A stretch of 62,655 bases of DNA from Arcobacteraceae bacterium (GCA_023138835.1 JAGLOP010000013.1:1-62655), one strand, 5' to 3'; counted from the first letter of the stretch, positions 46,928 to 56,030 are shown. Numbers and translations are program-made. The notes: generated from the letters alone by a model not told the origin.

Positions 46928-47899
46928 TTATTTTAATTTGATATACTCATCATCGAAGTATAAAGTATCACCAATTGCAATAGTTTTAGAAGTTTCATCA
47001 AAATCAAAATCATAAACTTTTGTAGTAGAAAAATCACTACCTAGATTTATTAAGTATCCTTGTGATTCCAAAGCATATAATGAAGTTCCAAACCCAAGTG
47101 AATAAATTTTTGCAAATTTAAATTTTCTTGATACTATCTCTTCTAGCTGTAAGTTTAATTTGATTATTTTACCATCAAGCGTTGAAAGATATAAATTATT
47201 GGCAGCTGATATAATATCATTGATTTCATAATCTCTAATACTAAACGAGTTATCTGCTATAGATAGAACTTTATTTGGAGTTGCGACAACCATTGCGTCG
47301 TTAATAACTTGTAAAAATATCACATTGTTTATTTGACCGCTGGGGTCAACATTAATTGTTTTAATAATTTTATTTGTATCAATACTTACAAGTATAACTT
47401 TCCCGTTTAATGTAGGAAAGATAGCAATATCATCTAAAAAGATTGGATTGGCAATTTTTGTGTCATTTAGCAAAGAGCTGGCTAATTTTTCTTTTAGCTT
47501 GAACTTTTGTGTAGTTAAATCATATAACACAATACTGTTATTAGAAAGAATCAATGCGGCTAAATTTTCTTTTATTGAAGCGGCTACTACATTTTGTCCT
47601 AAGTTGATAATCTTTTTATTAATAAGTAAGTTACCTGTTTTATCTGAAGCAATTACCGATGAATTGACTTTATTTAAAAAGCTGTAGCCTTCAGGTAAAG
47701 AATAAGTTGAGACACCATCTTTATTGATTATTCTAAAATCTTCCAGAGTTGCTCCATCTTTATTTAGCGTTGCTATCTCACTTGAGATTTGTGTTGAGCT
47801 ATAATCAAAATCATAAGTTTCTTCCGGTTCAAAATATTGCTTGCTAGAACATCCTGTAAAAATATAAACAGCTAAAATTATACTTAAAAATAGTTTCAT
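46928..47899 (-). CDS. Lipoprotein with predicted beta-propeller repeats
   Basis: A 323-residue lipoprotein. Signal peptide ends in the lipobox FTGC, with the lipidated cysteine at about residue 17. The mature part consists of repeating strand-rich units with LYDLTTQKFKL, LVSIDTNKIIKTI and STLDGKIIKLNLQ, like PQQ or WD propellers; BamB-like folds are similar, but no function can be assigned. The ATG at 47899 with AAGGG upstream is preferred over a TTG at 47902. It shares a transcript with the membrane protein upstream and coaX downstream. Confidence 0.78.
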   Translation of the reverse strand: MKLFLSIILAVYIFTGCSSKQYFEPEETYDFDYSSTQISSEIATLNKDGATLEDFRIINKDGVSTYSLPEGYSFLNKVNSSVIASDKTGNLLINKKIINLGQNVVAASIKENLAALILSNNSIVLYDLTTQKFKLKEKLASSLLNDTKIANPIFLDDIAIFPTLNGKVILVSIDTNKIIKTINVDPSGQINNVIFLQVINDAMVVATPNKVLSIADNSFSIRDYEINDIISAANNLYLSTLDGKIIKLNLQLEEIVSRKFKFAKIYSLGFGTSLYALESQGYLINLGSDFSTTKVYDFDFDETSKTIAIGDTLYFDDEYIKLK

Positions 47900-47908
47900 C
47901 AATTTCCC

Positions 47909-48481
47909 TTATTTTGTTAATAAATAGTGATTTAATTTATTAGACAATTTTAAAACAGGAGAATTAGTCGGGATTAGTTTTAATGTTTCTTTCGCGTCAG
48001 TATATTTTAAATTTAAAGTTTGCATTAATGCTTTTTGAAAAATAGCATATTCTTTTAGTAAAAACTTAGAACCCAAAATAGTTTTATTTAGTTTTTCTAA
48101 ATCATTTTGGTCTATTGCCATATTAAAAGAAGAAATTTCATCTATAAATTTAAGATTTACAGCTGTATTTTGTTTGCTTGCAAGGTGATTTGCCACTTTT
48201 AAAAGTTTTGGATTTGTATCTTTTAAAATAGCCGATGCAGTGGCATCTTGTGGATTTTCCAGTAAAATATTAAATGCTGTATTTGCTTTGATTTTATTCT
48301 GTGTTTCTAAATATTTATTTATATTTATTCCTGCAAATGCTACAATAGCAAGTGTAGCACCACCGATTATAACTAGTTTGTATTTTTCCCAAACTTTTTC
48401 TAATTTAAAAAATCCTTCAAAGAATTTTTCTTCTGTTGAAATTTCTTCTTTTAAAAAATCTACATGTTCTTTAACGCTCAT
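47909..48481 (-). CDS. Single-span membrane protein, tetratricopeptide-like periplasmic part
   Basis: A 190-residue protein with a cytosolic N-terminus (about 1-34), one membrane span (VIIGGATLAIVAFAGININKYL, split here as residues about 36-57) and a helical periplasmic portion with DATASAILKDTNP and YAIFQKALMQTLNL. The topology resembles YfgM/BamB-linked proteins, which also lie beside a propeller lipoprotein gene, so a pairing with the gene just downstream (9 bases) is plausible. Function is not shown. Confidence 0.7.
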   Translation of the reverse strand: MSVKEHVDFLKEEISTEEKFFEGFFKLEKVWEKYKLVIIGGATLAIVAFAGININKYLETQNKIKANTAFNILLENPQDATASAILKDTNPKLLKVANHLASKQNTAVNLKFIDEISSFNMAIDQNDLEKLNKTILGSKFLLKEYAIFQKALMQTLNLKYTDAKETLKLIPTNSPVLKLSNKLNHYLLTK

Positions 48482-48540
48482 ATTTTATTTCTCCAATTAA
48501 TTATAAATAATCATTAATAATACTATTATTTAGATTAAGA

Positions 48541-48546
48541 TACAAT
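48541..48546 (+). promoter_or_regulatory. -10 element for ctpA
   Basis: TACAAT in AAGATACAATAATC, 28 bases before the ctpA ATG at 48575, in the 93-base divergent gap; AAGGGAA is the ribosome-binding site. Confidence 0.5.
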
Positions 48547-48574
48547 AATCACTTAATTAAAACAAGGGAAAAGA

Positions 48575-49861
48575 ATGAAAAAACTATTGATTTTATTGCT
48601 TACAGCTACATTATCATTCTCACAAACCGTAAAAGAGGAAGAGAAAGTTCCCACAAGATTGGAGTCTTACGGAAAACTTCAGCAAGTGATTGGTGCAGTG
48701 GAAAGAATATATGTAGATGATATTAAACTTGATGAGATAGTTGATAAGGCTATCAAAGGTTTAATGCAAGAATTAGATGCTCATTCATCTCATATGGACA
48801 AAAAATATTTTAAAGAATTTAAAGTACAAATGAAGGGTGAATTTGGCGGTCTTGGTATTGTTGTCGGGATGAGAGACGGTGCTTTAACCATAATTTCTCC
48901 TATTGATGATACTCCGGCTTCCAAAGCAGGTGTAGAGTCCGGCGATATAATTTTAAAAATAGATGATAAATCAACTTTAAAAATGACTCTAAATGATGCA
49001 GTTACTTTGATGAGAGGTAAAGTGGGCACTCCCATTGATATTACAGTAGTAAGAAAAGAAGCTTTAAAACCTATAAAAATTCATATTGTAAGAGGGATTA
49101 TTAAAGTTAAATCAGTAAGTTATAAAACATTGGGAGATATTCTTTATTTAAGAATCGCATCTTTTGATAATAATGTAGCAAAACAACTTATAAAAATAAT
49201 TAAAGAGCATAAAGAAAAAACAAAGGGGATAATTTTAGATTTACGAAATAATCCGGGGGGTTCTTTAGCCCAGTCGATTAAAACAGTAGATCTATTTGTA
49301 GATAAAGGGATAATTGTATCTCAAAAAGGCAGAGACCCAAAACAAGATAAACATTATGATGCTACTAAAGAAGCGACTCTTACAAAGGTACAAATGGTGG
49401 TACTTGTAAATGGTGGAAGTGCAAGTGCCAGCGAAATTGTCAGCGGTGCTTTACAAGATCACAAAAGAGCAGTTATAGTTGGTGAAAAGACTTTTGGAAA
49501 GGGATCAGTTCAAGTAGTTTTACCGTTAAATGATGTGGAAAATGAAGCTATTAAACTTACTATTGCAAAATATTATCTTCCAAGCGGTAGAACTATACAA
49601 GCCAAAGGGGTGACACCGGATATTGAATCTTTTAGAGGGGAAGCTGTCAAAGAAAAAGATGATGAATTTTCTATTAAAGAGAAAGATTTGAAAAAGCATT
49701 TGGAAGTTGAGCTTGAAAAAGTAAACGGTACAAAGAAAGAAGATAAGAAAAAAGAAAAAAAAGACAATAAAATAATAAATGAAGAAGATTTGTACAAAGA
49801 CAATCAACTAAAAACGGCAGCTGATATTTTAAAAGCATTAATATTAATAGGTGAAAAATAA
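48575..49861 (+). CDS. ctpA: C-terminal processing protease (S41 family)
   Basis: A 428-residue periplasmic serine protease. Signal peptide about 1-16, then a helical N-terminal domain, PDZ domain (about 90-175, GGLGIVVGMRDGALTIISP), and S41 catalytic domain with the nucleophile in GGSASASEIVSGAL and the lysine in VGEKTFGKGSVQ. The C-terminus is a lysine/glutamate-rich tail (KEDKKKEKKDNK). It processes or degrades periplasmic proteins from the C-terminus. It precedes purC by 11 bases; this ctpA-pur order matches C. jejuni as I recall. Confidence 0.94.
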   Translation: MKKLLILLLTATLSFSQTVKEEEKVPTRLESYGKLQQVIGAVERIYVDDIKLDEIVDKAIKGLMQELDAHSSHMDKKYFKEFKVQMKGEFGGLGIVVGMRDGALTIISPIDDTPASKAGVESGDIILKIDDKSTLKMTLNDAVTLMRGKVGTPIDITVVRKEALKPIKIHIVRGIIKVKSVSYKTLGDILYLRIASFDNNVAKQLIKIIKEHKEKTKGIILDLRNNPGGSLAQSIKTVDLFVDKGIIVSQKGRDPKQDKHYDATKEATLTKVQMVVLVNGGSASASEIVSGALQDHKRAVIVGEKTFGKGSVQVVLPLNDVENEAIKLTIAKYYLPSGRTIQAKGVTPDIESFRGEAVKEKDDEFSIKEKDLKKHLEVELEKVNGTKKEDKKKEKKDNKIINEEDLYKDNQLKTAADILKALILIGEK

Positions 49862-49872
49862 AAAGGAACAAT

Positions 49873-50829
49873 ATGAAGATAAATGATATTACAGCACTTG
49901 ATCTTTGGCCCCAATCGAAGAAAACTACAACCCAAAAAGGTATTTTGAAATTAGAAGACTTAGGGTACAATCTATTTTATATTGGTAAAAATGCAGACCT
50001 TTACACATGTCCAGGTGATGATCCAAAAGTGCTTTTAGTGAGAAGTGATCGTTGTTCAGTATTTGATATTCCGCTAAATCTCCAGATTGAAGGGAAAGGT
50101 GTTTCTCAAACTGCTATTTCAAATGATGGAGCAGCCTTTGCTAAAGAAGCTGGAATTAAAACAGCTATTTTATTGGAAAATGTAGATAAAACTTTAAGTA
50201 TAGCACCAAGATGTCAGATTATGGAACTATGTAAGCCGTTAGAGGCTGAAATTGATGGAGATGTTGTCCAGTTTGAATTTATTTTTAGAAATTATCTAAC
50301 CGGTTCTTTATTTGAAGCATCTCAAAATGGAAATGACCCTTATGGATTAAACTTGCCAAATGATTTAGAACAATGGCATAAGTTTGATACACCAATTTTT
50401 ACACCAACTACAAAAGGTATAAAAGATGAGCCATTAAATTCAAATAGTGTTAGAGAACTATTTCCTGATATTATTTCAAGTCTTGAAAAACTGTTCAAAG
50501 ATTTTACTCAATATGCTCAAGACAATGGTATTGTTATAGTTGATACAAAACTTGAAGTGTTTGTAAATGCAAAAGGTGAGTGGATACTTGGAGATGAGAT
50601 TTTAACGCCAGAAAGTTCAAGATTTATTGATAAAGAAAATTTCGATAAAGGAGATTATATCTCAATGGATAAGCAAATTCTTCGTAATTTTGCTAAAGAG
50701 AATAGTTGGAAAGAGAAAGCAAAAGATTTACAATCAGGGCAAAAATTAGATGTGGAAGTTCCAGATACAATTAAAAATGTAATTATAGATGGGTATGAAA
50801 CTATCTATAATAGATTGCATAAAGGCTAA
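49873..50829 (+). CDS. purC: Phosphoribosylaminoimidazole-succinocarboxamide synthase
   Basis: A 318-residue SAICAR synthase that joins aspartate to CAIR in purine synthesis; PurB acts on its product. Seen: LYTCPGDDPKVLLVRSDRCSVFD, FRNYLTGSLFEA, TPTTKGIKDEPL, VDTKLEVFVN and GEWILGDEILTPESSRF. It is longer than the E. coli enzyme (237) and close to the yeast-type length. It overlaps nothing but follows ctpA with an AAGGA site. A promoter lies between it and purS. Confidence 0.93.
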   Translation: MKINDITALDLWPQSKKTTTQKGILKLEDLGYNLFYIGKNADLYTCPGDDPKVLLVRSDRCSVFDIPLNLQIEGKGVSQTAISNDGAAFAKEAGIKTAILLENVDKTLSIAPRCQIMELCKPLEAEIDGDVVQFEFIFRNYLTGSLFEASQNGNDPYGLNLPNDLEQWHKFDTPIFTPTTKGIKDEPLNSNSVRELFPDIISSLEKLFKDFTQYAQDNGIVIVDTKLEVFVNAKGEWILGDEILTPESSRFIDKENFDKGDYISMDKQILRNFAKENSWKEKAKDLQSGQKLDVEVPDTIKNVIIDGYETIYNRLHKG

Positions 50830-50861
50830 AATTGTCTAAATTGTTATAAGGCAACTTTAGA

Positions 50862-50867
50862 TATAAT
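50862..50867 (+). promoter_or_regulatory. -10 element for purS
   Basis: TATAAT in TTTAGATATAATCGC, 29 bases before the purS ATG. It would allow purS-purQ expression apart from ctpA-purC. Confidence 0.55.
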
Positions 50868-50896
50868 CGCAGAATAATTAAGATATAAGGTAAGAA

Positions 50897-51142
50897 ATGA
50901 AAGCAATAATTAACATTGGACTTAAAAAAGGTGTTTTAGATTCACAGGGTAAAGCAGCTCATCATACACTTGATACTATTGGATTTAAAGACATAGTAAA
51001 AGATGTAAGAATTGGTAAACAAATTATTATGGAACTAAACACTTCAAATGAAGTTGAAGCAAAAGAGGAAGCTACTAAAATGTGTGAGCAACTTTTGGCA
51101 AATACAGTAATTGAAGATTACGAAATAATTATAGAAGCTTAA
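50897..51142 (+). CDS. purS: Phosphoribosylformylglycinamidine synthase subunit PurS
   Basis: An 81-residue PurS, the small bridging subunit that joins PurQ and PurL in the three-part FGAM synthase. Seen: INIGLKKGVLDSQGKAAHHTL and IGKQIIMEL, typical. One base separates its stop from the purQ start. purL is not in the window. Confidence 0.94.
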   Translation: MKAIINIGLKKGVLDSQGKAAHHTLDTIGFKDIVKDVRIGKQIIMELNTSNEVEAKEEATKMCEQLLANTVIEDYEIIIEA

Positions 51143-51143
51143 T

Positions 51144-51818
51144 ATGAACAATGTAGTAGTATTACAATTCCCAGGAACTAACTGTGAATATGATGCAAAA
51201 TATGCTTTTGAGATGTTAGGTGCAAATGTTACAATACTTTGGCATGAAGAAACTGTACTTCCTGATAATACTTCATTAGTAGTAATCCCTGGCGGATTTT
51301 CTTATGGAGATTATCTAAGAAGTGGAGCGTTAGCGAAGTTTGCTCCTATTATGGATGCTGTTAAAGTTTATGCCTTAAATGGTGGAAATGTTTTAGGAAT
51401 TTGTAATGGTTTTCAAATTTTAACAGAAACTGGTCTTCTACCAGGTGCTTTAAAAAGAAATGACAACTTACATTTTATTTCTAAATATCATCATATCAAA
51501 GTTGTAAATAATGATAATGATTTTTTAACAAAATTAAATACTGGTGATGTATTAAATATCCCTGTAGCACATCATGACGGAAACTATTTTATTGATGAAT
51601 CAGGACTGGAAGAATTAAAACAAAATAATCAGATTTTATTACAATACTGCGATGAAGATGGTAAAAATGAAGTTTTAAACGGAAGTGTAGAGCAAATAGC
51701 TGGAGTTTGTAATAAAACAAAAAATGTATTTGGTCTTATGCCTCATCCTGAGCGAGCAATGGAAACATTACTTGGTTGTGTTGACGGTATAAAAATGCTT
51801 CAAGGTTTTCTTAAATAA
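51144..51818 (+). CDS. purQ: Phosphoribosylformylglycinamidine synthase subunit PurQ
   Basis: A 224-residue class I glutamine amidotransferase supplying ammonia to PurL. Seen: VVVLQFPGTNCEYD, IPGGFSYGDYLRSGALAKF, the nucleophile in VLGICNGFQIL, and the catalytic histidine and glutamate in LMPHPERAME. Length is normal. Directly coupled to purS. Confidence 0.96.
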   Translation: MNNVVVLQFPGTNCEYDAKYAFEMLGANVTILWHEETVLPDNTSLVVIPGGFSYGDYLRSGALAKFAPIMDAVKVYALNGGNVLGICNGFQILTETGLLPGALKRNDNLHFISKYHHIKVVNNDNDFLTKLNTGDVLNIPVAHHDGNYFIDESGLEELKQNNQILLQYCDEDGKNEVLNGSVEQIAGVCNKTKNVFGLMPHPERAMETLLGCVDGIKMLQGFLK

Positions 51819-51838
51819 TTTATAAATAGGTGTGAGTC

Positions 51839-52939
51839 ATTAAAAAATTATTTGCATCTATTATCTATTCTTTTTTATTTGTAGTCTATTTATCAGCAGA
51901 TTTGGTAGATACGAATACTACAGTTTTACAAACATCCAAAGAACTATATCTTAAATATACAAAGTATCCAAATTCTGTGTATTCTCAACAAAGATTTACA
52001 GTTGAAGTGGAAGCTAGAATTCTGTCTAATAATGATGACTACTATGATATAGTGACAACATATTCTAATGAAAAAAATATAGATATTTTAGATGAAGATA
52101 TCTCTTGGCTGGCTCAAGGAAATGAAGATAAATATACTGCAAAAATTACATATAAAGCAAAAGATAAAGATTTTGTATTACCTACACTAAAATTAGCTGT
52201 AACTCAATATGATAAAGATATAGATTTTGTGATACTTAAACCACCAAAAATAAAGTATAATAAAATAGCAATAAATCAAGAAAGATTTTCAAATATTATA
52301 GCAGATGATTTACAAATAAAAGAGATTAAAGTTAGGCAGTATAATAATAAAATGCTTATGCTGGTAGTTCATATAGAAACCATCAATGGAAATCTTGAAG
52401 AGTTTAATATCAAACAATTTAAAGAGCAGGGGGTTGAGAATTTTGAAGATCATTATCCTTTGCAAATTGTTTATTACTATATAGTGGTTCCAAATTATCT
52501 TGATAGTATTGAATTTGATTATTATAATCCTAAATCATCTTCATTTGTAACTGTTGAGTTACCAATTATACTTGAAGAAGATTTGGTTAGTACTCAAACT
52601 GATTTAAACCCACATGATAGTAATTTATTATTTTATAAGCAAGCCGGCAGTTTAATCGTAATTTTACTTTTTATGCTATTTTATGTGAAAACAAGATATA
52701 AAATATTTAGTTTATTTGCTTTTATTTTTATAATGGTGTTTATAAAACTTATTTTACCAAATGAAAAGGTTTATCTTCAAAAAGATACCAAAGTGTATAT
52801 TTTGCCTACAAAATTATCAACAGTATATAAAATAACTGATAAAAATGATGAGGTAGAGATATTAATGAAAAGAGAAGACTTTGTAAAAGTGTTGTTTAAA
52901 AATAAAAATATAGGATGGGTGAAAGAAAATGATATTTAG
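51839..52939 (+). CDS. Membrane-anchored periplasmic protein with C-terminal SH3-like domain, apparent ATT start
   Basis: The frame encodes a clear signal peptide from 51839 (residues KKLFASIIYSFLFVVYLSA after the start) but has no in-frame ATG, GTG or TTG before the mature protein: ATT at 51839 follows an AGGTG site by about 7 bases. A TTG at 51902 would remove the whole signal peptide. From ATT it is 366 residues: a strand-rich periplasmic part, two membrane spans near residues 268-305, and a C-terminal SH3-like segment (TKVYILPTKLSTVYKI, IGWVKENDI). In C. jejuni a periplasmic protein lies at this place. Stop overlaps plsC by 11 bases. Confidence 0.75.
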   Translation: MKKLFASIIYSFLFVVYLSADLVDTNTTVLQTSKELYLKYTKYPNSVYSQQRFTVEVEARILSNNDDYYDIVTTYSNEKNIDILDEDISWLAQGNEDKYTAKITYKAKDKDFVLPTLKLAVTQYDKDIDFVILKPPKIKYNKIAINQERFSNIIADDLQIKEIKVRQYNNKMLMLVVHIETINGNLEEFNIKQFKEQGVENFEDHYPLQIVYYYIVVPNYLDSIEFDYYNPKSSSFVTVELPIILEEDLVSTQTDLNPHDSNLLFYKQAGSLIVILLFMLFYVKTRYKIFSLFAFIFIMVFIKLILPNEKVYLQKDTKVYILPTKLSTVYKITDKNDEVEILMKREDFVKVLFKNKNIGWVKENDI

Positions 52940-53639
52940 TAAAATAAGGGCTATTTTTACAATTATACAAATGGCAATAACTGTTACAATTACGATAATT
53001 TTAATGTACCTTTTTAATAAGCATAACAGAGTTATTAGAAGAGCTTGGGGTAGATTACAAATGACTCTTCTGGGTATAACATTGGAAATTGAAGGTGAAC
53101 TTGATCCAAATGCAACTATGCAAATTATGAATCATCAATCTGTGATAGATATTATAATATTTGAGTATTTGCACCCTAAAAATATAGCTTGGGTAGCCAA
53201 AAAAGAGATAGCAGATTTACCTTGGTTTGGGCATATTTTAAAAGCTCCTGATATGATAATCATTGAAAGAGAAAGCAAGAGTAGTTTAATGAAATTAATT
53301 AAAGATACTAAAAAAAGATTAGATGACAACAGACCTATCGCTATTTTTCCAGAGGGTACAAGATCCAATGGAAAGAAGATGCGTAAATTTAAAGCAGGGG
53401 CTAAATTAATCGCTGAAAAAAATAATTTAATTGTGCAGCCCGTTGTAATAATAGGTACAAGAGATATCCTAGATTCACAAAAATTATTACAAAAAAGTGG
53501 CGTAGTTAAAATTATATATCTTCCTAGCGTTGAGGCAGTACGAAAAACACCTTGGTATGAAGAAATAGAAGAAAATATGCGAAAAGTTTTGGAAAAAGAG
53601 ATAAGAAATGAGAGAAGATGCAATTTAGTTGGCAATTGA
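52929..53639 (+). CDS. plsC: 1-acyl-sn-glycerol-3-phosphate acyltransferase
   Basis: A 236-residue membrane acyltransferase making phosphatidic acid. N-terminal span (about 9-27), then motif I NHQSVID (H-x4-D), motif II region IERES, motif III FPEGTRSNG and motif IV VVIIGTRD. Length is normal. It overlaps the upstream gene by 11 bases and crcB by 22 bases. It completes the glycerol 3-phosphate route begun by gpsA. Confidence 0.93.
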   Translation: MIFSKIRAIFTIIQMAITVTITIILMYLFNKHNRVIRRAWGRLQMTLLGITLEIEGELDPNATMQIMNHQSVIDIIIFEYLHPKNIAWVAKKEIADLPWFGHILKAPDMIIIERESKSSLMKLIKDTKKRLDDNRPIAIFPEGTRSNGKKMRKFKAGAKLIAEKNNLIVQPVVIIGTRDILDSQKLLQKSGVVKIIYLPSVEAVRKTPWYEEIEENMRKVLEKEIRNERRCNLVGN

Positions 53640-54001
53640 TTTTAGCTGTTGGAAGCGGTGGATTTTTTGGAGCTGTTAGTAGATTTTATATTAACACTGT
53701 AGTGTCAAAAAATTTCCCTCATGATTTACCTCTTGCAACATTGGGAGTAAATATCGCCGGTAGTTTTATTATAGGTATTTTAATCGCTTTATTCTTACAT
53801 ATAACACCGTCTGAAACTACAAGAGTATTTCTAATTACAGGATTTTTAGGTGCTTTGACAACATACAGTACCTTTGCAATTGAAAGTTTCTTTTTGTTAA
53901 ACAGTTCTTTTTTATATGGAGTGTTGAACATAGTTTTAAATGTGGTAGGTTCAATAGTTGCAGCGGGAACTGGTTATAAGTTGTTGCTAAAAGTCATGTA
54001 G
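53618..54001 (+). CDS. crcB: Fluoride exporter CrcB (Fluc)
   Basis: A 127-residue four-span fluoride channel subunit, active as a dual-topology dimer. Seen: GSGGFFGAVSRFYI, GVNIAGSFIIGIL (with the pore asparagine) and GFLGALTTYSTFAIE, all characteristic. It starts inside the end of plsC. No fluoride riboswitch is recognisable upstream. Confidence 0.93.
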   Translation: MQFSWQLILAVGSGGFFGAVSRFYINTVVSKNFPHDLPLATLGVNIAGSFIIGILIALFLHITPSETTRVFLITGFLGALTTYSTFAIESFFLLNSSFLYGVLNIVLNVVGSIVAAGTGYKLLLKVM

Positions 54002-54037
54002 TAGGAAAGTATTATATATTCTTAAGTAGTAAAAATG

Positions 54038-54043
54038 TATAAT
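54038..54043 (+). promoter_or_regulatory. -10 element for tatA
   Basis: TATAAT preceded by TG, 30 bases before the tatA ATG at 54074; TTAGGAG is the ribosome-binding site. Confidence 0.55.
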
Positions 54044-54073
54044 CTCCGATATTAAAAAATTAGGAGACTTATT

Positions 54074-54307
54074 ATGGGTATGCCAGGTGGATTTGAATTA
54101 TTTGCAATTGTTGCAGTGGTAGTGTTACTTTTTGGTGGTAAGAAAATACCAGAATTAATGAAAGGTTTAGGTCAAGGGATCAAAAACTTTAAAAGTGCTG
54201 TAAAAGAAGATGAACCTTCAGAAGTTGCTTCAAAAGATAGTGAAAAACTAGAAGTAAACGAAACAAAAACTACTTCTGAAAAAGAAGACAAAACTACAAC
54301 AGTATAA
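54074..54307 (+). CDS. tatA: Twin-arginine translocase subunit TatA
   Basis: A 77-residue pore subunit of the Tat protein export system. Seen: one N-terminal span ([22 protein letters not shown], here residues about 6-27, split), the LFG-KKIPEL hinge, and the amphipathic helix [15 protein letters not shown], then an acidic tail. tatB and tatC are not adjacent. Followed 9 bases later by argS; I recall the same pairing in C. jejuni. Confidence 0.95.
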   Translation: MGMPGGFELFAIVAVVVLLFGGKKIPELMKGLGQGIKNFKSAVKEDEPSEVASKDSEKLEVNETKTTSEKEDKTTTV

Positions 54308-54316
54308 GAAGTTATA

Positions 54317-55906
54317 TTGCAAAAAATTGTAAAAAAGTTTATCGAGCAAAAGCTTGATAGGCAAATAGTATTAGAAAAGCCTAAGGATCGTTCTTTAGGT
54401 CACTTCGCGACACCCGTTGCATTTTCATTAGCAAAAGAATTACGGAAAAATCCTATGATGATTGCCGAAGATTTGGCAACTAAATTTGACAGTGATACTA
54501 TGTTTGAAAGTGTTCAGGCTGTTAAGGGATTTATCAATTTTAAATTATCAGAGAGTTTTTTATCTGTGAAAATAGATGAGGCATTGGCAAGTGGAGACAC
54601 ATTTGCCAAAGGTAAATCTAACGGACAAAGAATCCTTTTAGAATATGTCAGTGCAAATCCGACAGGACCGCTTCATATTGGTCATGCCAGAGGTGCTATT
54701 TTTGGAGATACACTTTTAAGAGTTGGCCGGTATTTAGGATATGATATAAGAAGCGAATATTATATAAATGATGCAGGTTCTCAGATGGATTTACTTGGAT
54801 TATCTGTATATTTAGCAGGTAGAGAATCTATTTTAAAAGTAGCAGTTGAATATCCCGAACAATATTACAGAGGTGACTATATCTTTGATATTGCAAGATT
54901 ATGCGAAGAGAAATTTGGTAAAAAGATTTTTGAAGATGCTATAGGAGAAGATGAATTAGCACAATTTGCAAAAGAGGAAGTGATAGCCTTAATTAAAAGT
55001 GATATGTCTAATTTAGGTATTGAATTTGATAATTATGTAAGTGAAAAGTCTTTATATGTAAATTGGGATGAAACTAAGGCTGTATTAAAAGCTAACGGAA
55101 GTATTTACCAAAAAGATGGTAAAGACTGGATAAAATCAACCCAACTTGGCGATGATGTCGATAGAGTGGTTGTAAGAGAAAATGGGGTACCAACTTATCT
55201 TGCAGGAGATATAATTTATCATAAACATAAATATGATAGAAAATTTGATAAATATATAAATATTTGGGGCGCAGATCACCATGGATATATTACAAGAGTA
55301 AAAGCTGCTATTAAATTTCTTGGTAACGACCCTGAGTCATTGGAGATTATACTTTCTCAAATGGTTTCTTTACTTAAAGGCGGTGAGCCTTATAAGATGA
55401 GTAAGAGAGCCGGTAATGTGATATTGATGAGTGATATTACCAAGGAGATTGGTGCTGACAGTTTAAGATTTGTATTTTTGACTAAAAAAAGTGATACTCA
55501 TTTAGAATTTGATATTGATACTTTAAAAAATCAAGATTCATCAAATCCAGTTTTTTATATCAATTATGCACATGCAAGAATTAATCAATTGTTTAAAAAA
55601 GCAGAACTTAACTTTGATGATGTAAAAGATGCCAGCTTGGAAGGTATCAATCAAGATACTAAAGACATGGTATATGAAGCATTATTGCTGCCATCTATTT
55701 TAGAAGAAGCTTTTGATAAACGAGATATGCAAAAAGTAACTGATTATTTACAATCTTTAAGTGCTTCTGTTCATAGATTTTATAATGAACATAGAATCGT
55801 TGGAACTGCTTCTGAAAAAGCATATCTAAAATCTTTGAGTATGGTTGCCTTATCAATAAGAACAGGGCTTAAAGTGCTTGGAATAACTGCAAAGGAGGTA
55901 ATGTAA
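54317..55906 (+). CDS. argS: Arginyl-tRNA synthetase
   Basis: A 529-residue class I synthetase. Seen: N-terminal Add-1 domain (about 1-85), HIGH motif in SANPTGPLHIGHARGA, INDAGSQMDLLG, GADHHGYITRVKA, and YKMSKRAGNVI in place of KMSKS. C-terminal DALR anticodon domain ending GLKVLGI. The start is TTG at 54317; no ATG fits and AAGAAG is a weak ribosome site. tRNA-Arg(TCG), one of its substrates, is at 59882. Confidence 0.96.
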   Translation: MQKIVKKFIEQKLDRQIVLEKPKDRSLGHFATPVAFSLAKELRKNPMMIAEDLATKFDSDTMFESVQAVKGFINFKLSESFLSVKIDEALASGDTFAKGKSNGQRILLEYVSANPTGPLHIGHARGAIFGDTLLRVGRYLGYDIRSEYYINDAGSQMDLLGLSVYLAGRESILKVAVEYPEQYYRGDYIFDIARLCEEKFGKKIFEDAIGEDELAQFAKEEVIALIKSDMSNLGIEFDNYVSEKSLYVNWDETKAVLKANGSIYQKDGKDWIKSTQLGDDVDRVVVRENGVPTYLAGDIIYHKHKYDRKFDKYINIWGADHHGYITRVKAAIKFLGNDPESLEIILSQMVSLLKGGEPYKMSKRAGNVILMSDITKEIGADSLRFVFLTKKSDTHLEFDIDTLKNQDSSNPVFYINYAHARINQLFKKAELNFDDVKDASLEGINQDTKDMVYEALLLPSILEEAFDKRDMQKVTDYLQSLSASVHRFYNEHRIVGTASEKAYLKSLSMVALSIRTGLKVLGITAKEVM

Positions 55907-55907
55907 A

Positions 55908-56030
55908 ATGCTTAAGTGGATAGGAATTATTTTTGTAGCTGCATTGATATATATGATTGTAACAGGGAATATGGGTGGAGCTAAAAAAGCCACTTCTAAT
56001 TACCATCAAGTGATGGGGACAGGAAAGTAG
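55908..56030 (+). CDS. 40-residue single-span membrane peptide
   Basis: Forty codons beginning MLKWIGIIFVAALIYMIVTG, with one membrane span (about 4-20) and a soluble tail (NMGGAKKATSNYHQVMGTGK). A strong AAGGAGG site (55892-55898) and its place 1 base after argS argue for translation. Family not recognised. A hairpin overlaps its stop codon. Confidence 0.55.
   Translation: MLKWIGIIFVAALIYMIVTGNMGGAKKATSNYHQVMGTGK

Noticed and set aside
49526..49970. Overlapping minus-strand frames opposite the ctpA 3' end
   Set aside because: They mirror the lysine/glutamate-rich tail of CtpA and consist of phenylalanine- and serine-rich low complexity; no start signals.
53560..53618. Fluoride riboswitch before crcB
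   Set aside because: crcB begins inside plsC and no fluoride-aptamer pattern is recognisable there.
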